DNA from: Symbiodinium natans
Taxonomy: Eukaryota > Sar > Dinophyceae > Suessiales > Symbiodiniaceae
Length of the DNA: 64,000 nucleotides
NCBI GenBank assembly: GCA_905221605.1
Contig: CAJNDS010002570.1
Location: 186,001 to 250,000, forward strand
Direction: 5' to 3'
The notes beneath the pieces are model-generated. The model did no database searches. It was not told the DNA's origin and saw only the letters and a program-made list of their open reading frames with translations. The position numbers and the translations under genes are program-made. Below are positions 35,854 through 47,096 of the stretch, piece after piece. Each line of letters opens with the position of its first letter. The first letter of the stretch is position 1.

Positions 35854-35884
<31 letters not shown>

Positions 35885-36810
35885 GCTACCCCTCCTCCCC
35901 CCTCCCCCCTTTAAAACCCACGTTTTACTATGTTGTCCTCTTGTACACTATGAAATCCTCTCCCCAGAGACCCTCAATTCCAGAATTCCAGATTTTTCAG
36001 AGGCCCCCAGTTCCAGAATTCCAGATTTTTTTGAGACCCCCAGTTCCAGAATTCCGGATTTTTGAGAGGCCCCCAGTTCCAGAATTCCAGAATCTGGATT
36101 CTGGAAATAGGTGTCTGATCAAAATCTGGAATTCTGGAACTGGGGGTCTCAAAAATATCTGGAATTCTAGGATTCTGGAATTCTGGCCGTTCCAAAACAT
36201 AAAGAAAAGCACAAGTATAAACAACAGAAACACATATTTTCGCACGCAAGTCAAGTGTTTAGTGTTACATTTTCGAATTAGAGACTCTTCTCTAATTTCA
36301 TAACACGCCTGTTCACTTAAATGAATAGGGTTCTCATTCATTTTAATGGGGGTCCTATTGATTTAAATAGGATTCCTATTGAGTTCATACGAACCCTATG
36401 AATCCTATTAAATTTAATAGGAACCCAAGTAAAGCTAACAGCAATCTTATCTCTAAAAATATTAGCAATCCACGATCTCGAGCAAATTGTACAGGTCACT
36501 TCTGTTTGAGCACTCGCTCGAGCAACTGCTGAGTGGACCCAATTATGTGAATTAAGCTCTTTGGAATCAACGAAGTTCATTAAAGTAATGAAATGAATTG
36601 CAGTAGACAAATTAGTGAAATTGAGTAAAATATGTAATGAATTAATAAAATTCTACCATGACCAAACTGGCACCATGACCAAACTGGCAGGCCGATCTGT
36701 CGGACTGCAGGGAAGAGCATATGGAACCGTGTTTCCTCTTTTTTTTTTGGGGGGGGTGGGGGGGGGAAGGGGGGCGTACCAGATATATATATATACACAC
36801 ATACACATAT
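35821..36810. mobile_element. Candidate element with inverted (TA)n/C-tract ends
   Basis: Left end: (TA)n, TGCTA, (TA)n again, then GCTACCCCTCCTCCCCCC (to 35910). Right end in inverse order: TTTTTTTTTTGGGGGGGG, then GGGGGGCGTACC and (AT)n to about 36805. Between them: four 35-bp direct copies of CCAGTTCCAGAATTCCAGA (35977-36089) followed by inverted copies (36120-36185), then palindrome-rich AT sequence (36330-36430). No coding capacity. The ends match each other less well than those at 40385-42376. Confidence 0.45.
35977..36190. repeat. Direct and inverted copies of CCAGTTCCAGAATTCCAGA
   Basis: At least four direct copies separated by TTTTTxGAGxCCC, then two or more copies in inverse orientation (GGAATTCTGGAACTGGGGGT). 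The arms could form a large cruciform. Confidence 0.9.
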
Positions 36811-38180
36811 GAGAACAGCCCCCTAGAACCAACCACAATAATCATTGGAATTGGTACAGTGGTATGTATTCTGCCAATATAAGTTAGTGTGTATTCTGGC
36901 TAATTCTTCTGCTAGGCATCTTTCCGAAGATGCCGAAAATTTCAATATCCAGCAGGAAAAGTAGGCAAGAAAGAGAAACTCCACCTGTAAGTGAAAGAGA
37001 AAATTTCGCATGTTCTGTGGGTTATTCAGTTCCTCTGCGTGCCTGTCATGTTGATGCAGATTACCATTCGGATGCTTCAGCCTGGTAAGGCCCAGCGTGT
37101 GCTAACTAACGCAGGTCCGCAAGACGGTGGCCAATTCAGTTGACCTTGTTTCTGTCAATCTTGGTGGCAAGAGGCTGGCCCACTCCTCGAGGCACAGCCC
37201 TGCCCGTGAGACGCATGCTTGGAAATTCCAAGCTGAATGCATGTCCACAACGTTTACTCAATCGCAGTTGTCGTGAATCTCACTGCATGACATGCCGGGA
37301 GTATCGAGGCTGATGAAACGTGCAGAGCATCTGGCAAGGAGGATTGCAAGTGGGGGCTGGATCCTTTGCAGAAGGCAGACTCTTTGGCCATGTCCGTTCG
37401 TCGTCGCCCCTTGCATTTACGGGTTCGTGGTCCAGGTCATTGGAGCTGCGAGAGCAGAATCCCAGCTTTTTGGGGGCTCCCCTGGCATCGATCTGCATTC
37501 CCAGGCGCAGTGCTATGCCCGAGCTTTGTCTTCTGCGCATAAACATGGTGGGTGTCAGACATGACAACAGGTTGCCTTAATGGAGCTTCGGCGCTTATCA
37601 AGAAAGCTCTGACTCGAAGCTTGCTCTTTGATTTGCTGTTCAAATCCTTGTAGTTACTCAGTCATGTCGTCGTAATTCTCCATGGCCTGGTCTTCAGATC
37701 TGCTGCTTTTCGCGGTTTCTCGTTTTCTTGTCTTTCCAGACACCAAGAACTAAGTTTTTGGTCTCGTCCTCGAATTTTTCAGAGTTCAAAACGCGGTTGA
37801 GAAAGCACGACGTCCATTATGATAAAACGACCCCGAACACCCGCCCCGTCCACCTCCCGCCCGCAAGCAAAAGATAGGGAACCCCCCCCCTCCCCAACGG
37901 AATCGAAGCCGAGCCCGAGTTTGCTCCCCCCCTCTCTCACAAGAACCCAAAAGACACATTCCGAATCCTGAGCCCGTACCCGAACCGAACCCCCCCCCCC
38001 CAAGAAACCGGAACCCCAAACCCTAAGCTTCCGAACTGGAATATGAACCAGATCCCCCCCAAACCCCCACCCCAACGGACCCCGAACCTCCCGAACCCAA
38101 ACTCCCGATCCCGAAGGAAGCGCAAAGAAGAGCGATCGCTTAGAGAGAAAAGAGAAGTTTTGCTTTGATGCTTCCTGTTT
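36811..38180. other. Gap, no recognisable gene
   Basis: Open frames at 37292-37580 on both strands are mutual shadows; neither shows a motif I know. Nothing else seen. Confidence 0.4.
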
Positions 38181-38197
38181 TTCCCGGAAAGCTTCAG

Positions 38198-38325
38198 CAA
38201 ACCACACTACCACCACAACACACATTACCACCACCACATCACCGACACCACCACCGCCGCCGCCACCGCCACCACCACCACCCCCCACCGCCACCACCAC
38301 CGGCGCCGCCACCACCACCACCACC
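38198..38325. repeat. (CCA)n-rich microsatellite
   Basis: CACCACCAC/CCGCCGCC tract on the + strand; the glycine- or valine-rich minus-strand frame (37779-38327) is an artefact of it. Confidence 0.95.
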
Positions 38326-39062
38326 ACAAGCGTAGCCGGCGAAGTGTTTCAGAGTGTTTATGCTTCTAGGCAGCACAACAGCGAAGGCAGGTGCGCTCGT
38401 GGATGGGAGTGTCGTCCTCTACAGTCGCGTCAATGAAGCCTGTCGCACTGAGCATTTGAATCAGATGCTTGCCCGCGCTCCGCATTTATCACGGTCAGGC
38501 CTTGACCGAGATCTTTTGCTGCGGTGGCTGCGCGTCGGAAAGCGATGTGGGCCGGGAAGAGCTTCGATTCTGAGTGCAGGCAGGCTTTTGTTTGCGAAGG
38601 TCTAGCCTCGCCGGAATAGGCAGGCTCGGGCTCCAGCATGCCCACAAACCGATGCTGCGAATGCACATCATGCACCTTTAGTCAGGCCTAACCAGACCTG
38701 TCAAGGTGTTGAGATGGCAAGTAAGTAAACAGAAGGGTGCGCCATGGGGCCTGCGTTTTCGAAATGCTTCTTTTCAAAGGCTCAGAGGTTTTGTGCAGAG
38801 GCACAGCATTGGTATCTAAATATCGAGAAGATAGGAGTTTAACATTTTCATGTCCAGAGGGTGAAGGTTCAAGATGCCTTGAATTCTTAAAGTTGATTAA
38901 ATCCGAGTGGTGCAGGAGTCGTGGTAGTATTGTTACAATAACGTTCAAATTCTTGCTTATAGTGTGTATTCGCTTGAAACGTGATCTGCCTACTCAATCT
39001 GTGTTTTTAATATGAAAGAGTTATTGGAAAGAGTTTTTGTCACAACATCTTGCTTATAAGCA

Positions 39063-39240
39063 TTGAGGAGGGGGAGGAGGGGGAGGAGGGGGGAGGGGGG
39101 GGGGGGGGGAGGGGGGAGGAGGGGAGGGGGAGGAGGGGGGAGGAGGGGGGAGGAGGAGGAGGGGGAGGAGGGGGAGGAGGGGGAGGAGGGGGGAGGAGGG
39201 GGAAGAGGGGGAGGAGGGGGAGGAGGAGGATGGGGGTTGG
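39063..39240. repeat. (GGGGAGGA)n purine tract
   Basis: About 175 bp of G and A only, ending in a C-run (39247-39259); glycine- or proline-rich frames are artefacts. Confidence 0.95.
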
Positions 39241-39354
39241 GGAGGCCCCCCCCCCCCCTCCCACTGCCCTCCGCTCCGTCCGTCTTCCACTCCGCTCCCT
39301 GATTTCTGCAAAGGGTTTTTTGAGGGCTTGTCTCTAAAATTTCTACCGGTTACA

Positions 39355-40090
39355 AGTAGGGTTGTTAAAGATAAACCACGAAACCTTGCGGGTTTCAGGT
39401 TTTAATCCCCAAGCCTTAAAGACTGTAGGGTTTAGGGTTAAACCTTAAACCCTAAACCATTCAACCCTGTACTGTTTCAAGGTTAAGCAATTAATCCGAA
39501 ACCCTTACGCAACCCCGAAACCCCACGCGGTTAAGGTTTAAAGGTTTAAGCTTTAAGATTTTGGGCATTGAAGCCTAAGCTGGCAAATAACCTAAACCCT
39601 TAAAATTGAAACTCTATACATTTAAGGTTTAAAGGTTTAGGGTTTAAGATTTAGGAATTTAACCCTAAGCCGGCATGATTGGGTAAAGTTTAAAGGTGTA
39701 GGGTTTAAGCTTACGCCCATAGAGTGTTAAGCCTCAAGAGTTTAAGGTTTAGGCATTCAAATCTTTATATAACCTTAAACCCTTTAGGGTCAAAACCCTA
39801 AAACCCTATGCGGCTCCAAAGGTTGACAGGCTTTGACCCTGCAGGCGCTGAAGGTATAAATGTCCAGGCCTTAGGTTTACATGCATATATAGTATCAGAA
39901 TCAATTTCTCAAGTTTGGCAGCTAATCCTGTAAACTCCACCGGTCTCGGGTGTCAAAGCATTAGGGCTTCTCGGGGTTTATCTCTAAAACCCTGACGGGG
40001 TTAGCCCTATAGGGTTTACGTCTTGTAAAGGGTCTAAGGTTTAAGCATTGGGTTGAGGCTTGCATCCCTAAACCTTAAATCCCATAGGTG
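39355..40090. repeat. Degenerate telomere-like TTTAGGG/CCCTAAA repeats, both orientations
   Basis: Dense scattered copies of TTTAGGGTT, CCTTAAACC and CCCTAAACC with insertions between them, switching strand several times. It looks like internal telomere-type sequence or a repeat built from it, not a telomere end. Confidence 0.8.
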
Positions 40091-40526
40091 CCTCTGTTTG
40101 TAGTATGTAGGGCTTCACCCCTGTGGAAATGCAAAGAGAAAGATATAGGAGATACGCGTTGTATGTTCACAGACATAAATGGGAGAAGGAAGGTTAGTAG
40201 GCCTCGAAGCATTCGAGCGCATGCGGTGATGCAAAAACAACATATCCTGTAAGCCCGGGGAAAACTAGAAGCTGTGAGCGAGTATCCTTTTGCTCGCACA
40301 TATGACATATACATGCAAAAGGTGGGCTCTACAGGGGGGGAGATACATAAATAAATAAATAAATAAATTATGTATATATATATACATATATATATATATG
40401 GTACCCCCCCCCCCCCCAGGAACCCAGGTCTGATCAGAGATCCAGTCTTCAGGATCTGGGATTTCGGTTCCGGAGGCCGATTCAACCTGAATCGGGCCGA
40501 GTCAACCTGAATCAGGCAATCGGGCC

Positions 40527-40760
40527 CCGGAACCAAGAACCAAGAACCAAGATTCCCACAGAAACTTTTCCCGGGAATCTTGGTTCTTGTTTCTTGGTTC
40601 CGGGGGCCGATTCAGGTTGAATCGGGCCCCGGGCCCAGAACCAAGAACCAAGAACCAAGATTCCCACAGAGACTTTTACCGGGAATCTTGGTTCTTGGTT
40701 CTTGGTTCCGGGGGCCGATTCAGGTTGAATCGGGCCGATTCAGGTTGAATCGCCCATTCC
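40527..40760. repeat. Tandem pair of long hairpins
   Basis: Arms 40527-40557 and 40573-40603 (CCGGAACCAAGAACCAAGAA paired with TTCTTGTTTCTTGGTTCCGG) and a second copy with arms 40635-40664 and 40681-40710. Loops are ACAGAAACTTTTCCC and CACAGAGACTTTTACC. Copies of GATTCAGGTTGAATCGGGCC and its inverse flank both hairpins. Confidence 0.92.
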
Positions 40761-41139
40761 TAAAGTGTGGGATCCCTAAATCGAAGTCTAATTTCCTAAG
40801 CCCTAAAGAGGGGCTTCTTACATTCTAAAGATCCCTGGGAAAGCTTTTAAATCCTAAGCAACCTAGCCCTACTCCCTAAACCCTACATAAATACGAGCAC
40901 ATAAAGCTCTCATACACATTTTTTCAAGTTAGCCAATTAAGTATGGCAACCCAGAACTAAGAATAACCCTGGACCCTCAACCCTAAATCCTAAACCCTAA
41001 ACCTTAAACCCTCAACCCTAAACCGTAAACAGTTTAGGCTTTAGGAACAAAGGTTTAGATGGGCTAAAACAGTCACAGGAATGGGGCTTCGGCCTCAACA
41101 TTAAGGATACATCCCGCAGGCGCCGAAGCAGAAGCATGA

Positions 41140-42060
41140 TTATTCCCAAATAATGGTCGTTGAAAGTATGGGGGTCTGGGCTTTAGTAAATTTTCTTTCG
41201 GGACAAGGGTCTGGGCTCTTGCGAACTGCTTTCAGTGGCGAGGGATAACGTAAGGTTATGGACTAGGGGTTAGCCAAAATTTTTAATACATTATAGGACT
41301 TACAGGACTAGGAAGCATGACTATTCCTAAACAATACACGTTGAAAGTACGGGAATAGGATCTGGGCTTTAGAAAAATTCTGTTGGAAATAGGGTCTGGG
41401 CTTTCGTGAAATGCCTTTAGCGACGCAGGAAAACATAAGGTTTTGGAGCCTAAACCTTCAAGAAATATACGCATGCCTATTCCTAAACAATATTCGTTGA
41501 CAGTATGGGAATGGGGTCATTCGGAGCGTGGGTCACATGTGAATTTTGATGATATGTTCCATGGCTCCTATGTTTCAGATTCTCCCTAAATAATCCACGC
41601 TGAAGTATGGGATTAGGGAATAGGGTCTGGGTTTTAGTATAATTTCTTTAGGGCATAGGGTCTGGTGTGACGAGGGAAACATAAGTTTTGGACTGGGCTT
41701 CAGCCTAAACTTTCAACAAATAGCCGCATCACTGTTCCTAACCATTATTCGTTGAAAGTAGGGGAATAGTGATGCGGCTTTAGCGGAATTTCTTCGGTGG
41801 CGAGGGAAAATCTCAGTGTCAAGGTTTTGGCAGAGGGTGTCAGTCTAAACCGTCAACGAATAGGGTCAAGTTAGGGGAAATTTCTCTTGTGGCGATGGAA
41901 AACGTAAGGCTTTGGAATAGGTTTATGCGTCAATCTTCAACAAATAAGGTTTACATGAATAGGGCTAAACACCAACGGTACACCCTGCAGGCACCCGTAG
42001 CATTACTATTCCTGAACATTTCTCGTTTCGAAGTATTTGGGAATAGGGTCTGTGTCTAAA
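41140..42060. repeat. Degenerate long-period repeat
   Basis: The motif CGTTGAAAGTA(T/C)GGGAATAGGGTCTGGGCTTTAG recurs at about 41157, 41338, 41496, 41599, 41747 and 42024, each with ATTCCTAAACAAT just before it and GCGA(G/C)GGAAAA downstream. Spacing varies from about 100 to 280 bp. Confidence 0.75.
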
Positions 42061-43189
42061 CTTTAAACGAATAAACATAGGGAAGCTCGTTAGTATGCAG
42101 TGGAATTCTTGAAGGTTTCTGCCACGGGCCTGTTACTGGGACAAGTTTGCGTACATACGGCTTAACTAGGTTTCCAGATTATTTAGGATGCAAGCTTGGT
42201 GGGAAACACCCCGCCCCCTTACACTGGGGGGGGGGGGGGGGGGGCGGGGGTTAATTTGCATACATACTATATTCTAACTGAGCTATTTGCCTCCCCCCCC
42301 CCTTATTCTTTGTGATGTTTTTTGCTGAAAACCTGGGTTCCTGGGGGGGGGGGGGTAGCATATATATATATATATGCACACATGTGCAGCAAAAAACGAG
42401 GAATATATAAACAGCACGCCGAAAAACAACAAACAAACGCAGGCCCCACAGCGCACCACACTCTAAGCAAAGCAGCAACAAGCCATCACTAGTCACTAGA
42501 CCAGCGTCTGCAACTGCCATAGACCAGACATTGTGCAAGAACTCCGCGGTAGAACCCTAACTCCTAAGGTCCTAAAGCTCTCTTTGTTTGGGTCCGCGTA
42601 TTGCCTCGGTAGCTGCTACAATCCTGCAAGGCGAATACGGGAACATGGCAGTCTTCTTCGGAACCTGCGGGAAGCTCCAAGAAATAGGCAGGTGGGTGCT
42701 TCGTGCTTGCAGTGATTACTTGTCAATGGCCACTGCTCGCTTGTTGGCACCTTGGCCCTGAGCAGCTGCTGGCTCGAATCTGAACAGCATGGCAACACTT
42801 GACACGGGCAGGCAGGTGTGAAAAAGGGGGCATTGGTGGCTCATTGGCCAAAATAAGCTGAAGCAGAAGTAGCGATCGTGGTCTGCATGGACGTTCTGGC
42901 GCGTGCGTGCGCCTGGCTTTGCCAGCCCCATACAGCCCAGGCCGCGCTGCTTCTCGTTTCGAACCAATCGAAGTTGCTCATGTTGTCAAAGGAGGATGCT
43001 GGCGACGTGGCCGACGAACTGGTCACACCAGCGAACAAAACCGCACCGAGGAGCCCATGACCGTGCGCTTAGTTACAGATTGATAATGCGGCCAGACTAC
43101 CTACTTACAGAGACTGTCGTTTGTAGTGCGCATGCACTTATACACTAGAATACACTTCTATGCTGGTGGCTTGGGCTTTACAGTGGCCT

Positions 43190-43438
43190 GCCATGGTGTT
43201 TTTCGCCAGGGGGCAGCTGGAGTGGACTCCGTCAACAACATGCCCAGAGGAGGACTGGGACTCATGGCTCCTGGGGTTGAGAGGCTTCCTGCATTCGATG
43301 GCCATCGTTTCGAACAGCGCCTACATCAGAAAATCTAGCCTGGCTCGTAAGCATAGGAAGTCAAGGCTCTGTAGAGAACGTGAACATGCAGCGTTTATCT
43401 TGGTGAATGGCTGCTCTGGTCTCAGAAAGAAGTTTTGA
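43190..43438 (+). CDS. Exon-like segment, unrecognised
   Basis: After the acceptor-like TTCGCCAG, one frame reads GQLEWTPSTTCPEEDWDSWL then LGLRGFLHSMAIVSNSAYIR and a basic tail. It is the most protein-like stretch between 27 and 44 kb, but a second frame is open too. No family recognised. The surrounding 42380-44950 otherwise shows only overlapping short open frames on both strands. Confidence 0.3.
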   Translation, partial: AMVFFARGQLEWTPSTTCPEEDWDSWLLGLRGFLHSMAIVSNSAYIRKSSLARKHRKSRLCREREHAAFILVNGCSGLRKKF

Positions 43439-43460
43439 ACTGAAACGGTCCTAAAGTTAC

Positions 43461-43496
43461 GAAGGCTCCCCCCTCAAACTTGAGGGGAGCCTTTCG
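43461..43496. repeat. Perfect-stem hairpin
   Basis: AAGGCTCCCCCCTCAA faces TTGAGGGGAGCCTT around a 2-base loop; it resembles a rho-independent terminator stem and is followed by TTCGTTTC. In a eukaryotic nucleus its role is unknown. Confidence 0.7.
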
Positions 43497-45011
43497 TTTC
43501 ATACCCAGCGTAAGCTGATCTGTTTTAGGGTTTTTTTTGGGGGTGGGGGGGGGGGGGGGAACCCCAGTCTGGTGTGTGGTTCTGGAAGGGGGTTCCAGGC
43601 TTCGGGCCCATGTCGGGGAGCGGGGAGGGGGCCCCAGGAGCCTTTGAGCCCCATGCTCGGTGGCGGCTAGGCAAGTGTGAAGACACCCAAAGTCTGAAAT
43701 GCAGAAGACACCCAAGCCCTTAAATCCAGTCTTGCAAAACCTCACATCCAGACTTGCTTCGTTGTATGTTCCTCTGATGACCTGTTCAGTGATCTCTCTC
43801 ACATAGTTCGATGTACTTGCGTCCAAGGCCTTCAATCCAGACTACTTGCTTCGTTGTGTTTTTCGATCGCTGCTGTTGTCAAACAGTTCACTGCCATTCC
43901 AACTCGTTACGTCGCTGTGTGCTCAGTCCCATTGGGTGGTTATGCAACATGTCTGGCCGGATTCCTCGCTCAGACTCTGTCCCTCAGCCCGAGGCCTTCA
44001 GCACGCACGCAACCCTCGAATCTGGACCCTCAGCCCTCAACCCTCCAGCGCATGCCCTCCCCTGCTGCGCCTTCTGCACCTTGAGCTTTCGTCCCCTGGT
44101 GGGCGCAAGCCTGTGCGTGGTCCTCTCAACCTTCACGTTGGAGACGATCAGAGCATCCAAAGGCAAAATTGGCGCATTTGAAAATCACGTAGTTCTCGTG
44201 TAGGACGCCCAGACTGACGTGTGATGGTTGTTTGGGGTGGCTCCTAACCCCTATATTTGAGCCCCGGGTTCGGCATCGTGTGCTGACTACCGTCCGCATG
44301 CCTCCTTTTGCAAAAGTAGTCTTGGATTGGATGCCTCAACCTAGAAAGATTCGGAACCATCATCTTTCAGCGAATCTTTTTTGCCCGTGCGAAAGCGAAT
44401 CGGAAGGCAACCTGCTCTTGCCTTCACGCTGGTTATAAGGCTCTGGGCTTGCGAAGAAACACGATTCAGATGCAGCCGTATTACAACCATGTGTCTTGAA
44501 ATGCGTTGCGTGCCATGGATAGAGGGACAAGCCTAGGCATATAGCGTGGTGGTCGGCGTGTTGATCATGACTGACATCGTTACGGCCCATTGGCAAGCGT
44601 GGTGCTTGAGATCTCGCGGGACGCCGGAGACTCACGCAGGTGTCGGGGGCCTCGCCCTACGGCCGTCCATGCTCTCTGCCGTGTTGTCGGGATGGACGCA
44701 TCCTGCATCACCGGGTGTCGGACGCAGCTGGGCCTGTAGCTCTAGCGCTGCCGGGGCTTAGGCTTTAGCAGTGCCAGGAATAGAAGGATTATAGTTTTCT
44801 CCGTGGTGCCCGTATGCATGCCATACATGGGCTGAGCCCTGTATGAAGCCTCTGCAAGGGTGCAGGTCTTGGGCTGCAGGCAACCCCTCGGACTGATGTC
44901 ATACGCTGAGGGGAGGGGGTAGGGGCGGGTAGGGGGGAAGGGGAGGGCTAGCCAAAGGGGGGGGCAACATCATCCATCATCATGACGTGCCGTGTGTCGC
45001 CATGGGTCAAC

Positions 45012-45700
45012 GAGTGGTGTTGATAGAGCTTTGTTGCGCCCAGCTGACCAGGTCTCTTGAAATCATGCTTTGTGGCTGTTCTTCGTCTCCAGGAGAGCGA
45101 AGAGCATGAGATACGCCAGCTGGGCTTGGCCGACGCTGTGGCCGTGACAGAAGTTCCATGCCTGTTCGCTTCGTTCTGTGAAAGAAGGCCTCTGCCAAGC
45201 ACTCAGCTTATACCGTTCCGAGTGCTCCAAAACGTGTGTGGGTCCACAACAATCGATCCAGTTGGCATTGGGCGAGGCTGTCTGACATGCTAGGGCTCCT
45301 GGACGCGCGATTCTTAGAGTCTCGGTCAACCGACGGGGAATGCATAGACTCAGACATGTGTATGTGTGTTTAGCTGATTGAGCTGTCGCAATGTAGTGTG
45401 ACACACCATGTCATATTGGTTTCGTAGATCTTCAGACAGGTGGATGATGCCCTACACTTTCGCATTTCGTGCCGCGCCACCTGCGAGAGGCCGCGTGCGA
45501 GGCCACATGCCATGGTTATATTATGTTGTCATATGTGCTGCCGTTAGCAATGTAGAGCATTTATGTGCATGTGAACAGAAGTCCTACGCGTATTTGTGAG
45601 CCTTGCAAAGACACAGGTCTGAGACCTTCCAGGCCGCGTGGTCAACTGAGGTCGAGCTGCAGGGTTTACGGTTAAGGGTTTGTGCTGATCTGTGTAGGGC
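45012..45700 (+). repeat. Exon-module duplication, copy 1
   Basis: Three exon-like pieces: 45091-45152 (ESEEHEIRQLGLADAVAVTE after a CTCCAG acceptor), 45428-45480 (IFRQVDDALHFRIS after TTCGTAG) and 45612-45660 (ETFQAAWS after a CACAG acceptor). The first two are nearly identical to copy 2 at a constant 1074-bp offset. An open frame of 242 codons on the minus strand covers this region but is a shadow. Confidence 0.7.
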
Positions 45701-46085
45701 CGCATACTGTGGCGTGTTTTTGTACTGGTATGTTGTGCCCATCCAGGGCGTGCAAGACGAGGAGGTAGCTCGCGAGCGCAGCGTGCAGCCTTGGCTCGCT
45801 TTGTGATGCACGAGTCCATGTGCTCTGTCTGAACAAGTCCCAAAGTCAAAAATGTCAGGCCCTCCTGGTTCCATGCAGCATCAGAGCTCCTGGAGAGTTT
45901 GATGCGCAAAGCCGATGGCCTGAACTGCAGCTGCCAGGCATGCGCCCTTGTTAATAGGATACATATGCCTTTAACCATCAATGTGCACAGCATCTTATGG
46001 TGAAACAGTGTGCATACATCTATCATACGTGTAGAAGCCTTTGCGCCTCCAGGCTTGGGTCTGCTGTGAGGCCGGGCAGCTACAG

Positions 46086-47096
46086 CCAACGAGTCGTGTT
46101 GATAGAGTTGCACCCAGCTGACCAGGTCTCTTGAAATCATGCTTTGTGGCTGTTCTTCGTCTCCAGGAGAGCGAAGAGCATGAGATACGCCAGCTGGGCT
46201 TGGCCGATGCTGTGGCCGTGACAGAAGTTCCATGCCTGTTCGCTTCGTTCTGTGAAAGAAGGCCTCTGCCAAGCACTCAGCTTATACCGTTCCGACTGCT
46301 CCAAAACGTGTGTGGGTCCACAACACTCGATCCAGATGGCATTGGGCGAGGCTGTCTGACATGCTAGGGCTCCTGGACGCGCGATTCTTAGAGTCTCGGT
46401 CAACCGACGGGGAATGCATAGACTCAGACATGTGTATGTGTGTTTAGCTGATTGAGCTGTCGCAATGTAGTGTGACACACCATGTCATATTGGTTTTGTA
46501 GATCTTCAGACAGGTGGATGATGCCCTACACTTTCGCATTTCGTGCCGTGCCACCTCTTCGCCCGAGGCCATGCTTTGCTGAAGACTCATCTCAATACAT
46601 GTTGCGTTGCACCATGAGGCTAGGAACAACTTAGAACCCATGAGCGTACGAGGATGACGGCTGACACATTTCAAGGTCCTATGATTCCTGCGTGATCATT
46701 ACTGGCAGAACCCTCGTGTAGTAGTACTGGCAAATTGTCCAGTAGTGCCTGTAGAACACTTGTCGGCAACATTGAAGTACCAATAGAAGCAATACCCGCA
46801 GCAGTTTGCGTTCCATGGAATTGAAACATCGAAAGCAAGGACACATCACGTATGTAAGCTTTTTTGAGAGTCGCGCTATGCAAACATCGATGCATGATGC
46901 AGGTTCTCCTGCGCTACTTCGATGCTCTCATGCACTTCGAGAGGCATGCGGGGCAACATGCCGTGGTTACATTACACACGAGTATTCGTGAGCTTTGCAA
47001 AGACGCAGGCCTGAGATCTTCCAGGCCGCGTGGTCAAAATCGATCGCGCTGCAAGCGCAAAAGAAGCACAAGGAGCTGGTCAGCATTTACGGCTTA
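46086..47096 (+). repeat. Exon-module duplication, copy 2
   Basis: Same three pieces at 46165-46226, 46502-46554 and 47000-47094. The third continues longer than in copy 1, reading EIFQAAWSKSIALQAQKKHK then ELVSIYGL. The distance between pieces 2 and 3 is about 300 bp greater than in copy 1, the extra sequence lying at about 46560-46980. Protein family unknown. Confidence 0.7.

Larger units (their letters stand above)
40385..42376. mobile_element. Candidate 2-kb non-coding element with ~45-bp terminal inverted repeats
   Basis: Left end 40385-40429: CA(TA)n, GGTACC, a C-run, then AGGAACCCAGGT. Right end 42331-42376: ACCTGGGTTCCT, a G-run, TAGC, then (AT)n ending TATATG. They are reverse complements except for run lengths and one or two bases at GGTACC/GCTACC. 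Inside: two 31-bp-arm hairpins (40527-40710), telomere-like CCCTAAACC (40980-41030), and a degenerate repeat of about 100-280 bp (41140-42060). No coding frame over 63 codons. It sits between TA-rich flanks. A non-autonomous DNA transposon or foldback element is the natural reading; no known family is recognised. Confidence 0.55.

Noticed and set aside
43444-43462. AACGGTCCTAA resembling the universal LSU rRNA domain V motif (also near 13336)
   Set aside because: Only about 11 bases match and the expected flanks are absent, so a mitochondrial or nuclear rRNA fragment is not supported.
43461-43496. Bacterial rho-independent terminator
   Set aside because: Stem is good but there is no T-run, no adjacent bacterial-type gene, and the whole window is eukaryotic with introns.
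45544-46272. 242-codon minus-strand open frame
   Set aside because: It is antisense to the duplicated exon-like module and its two ends are shadows of the repeated segments.
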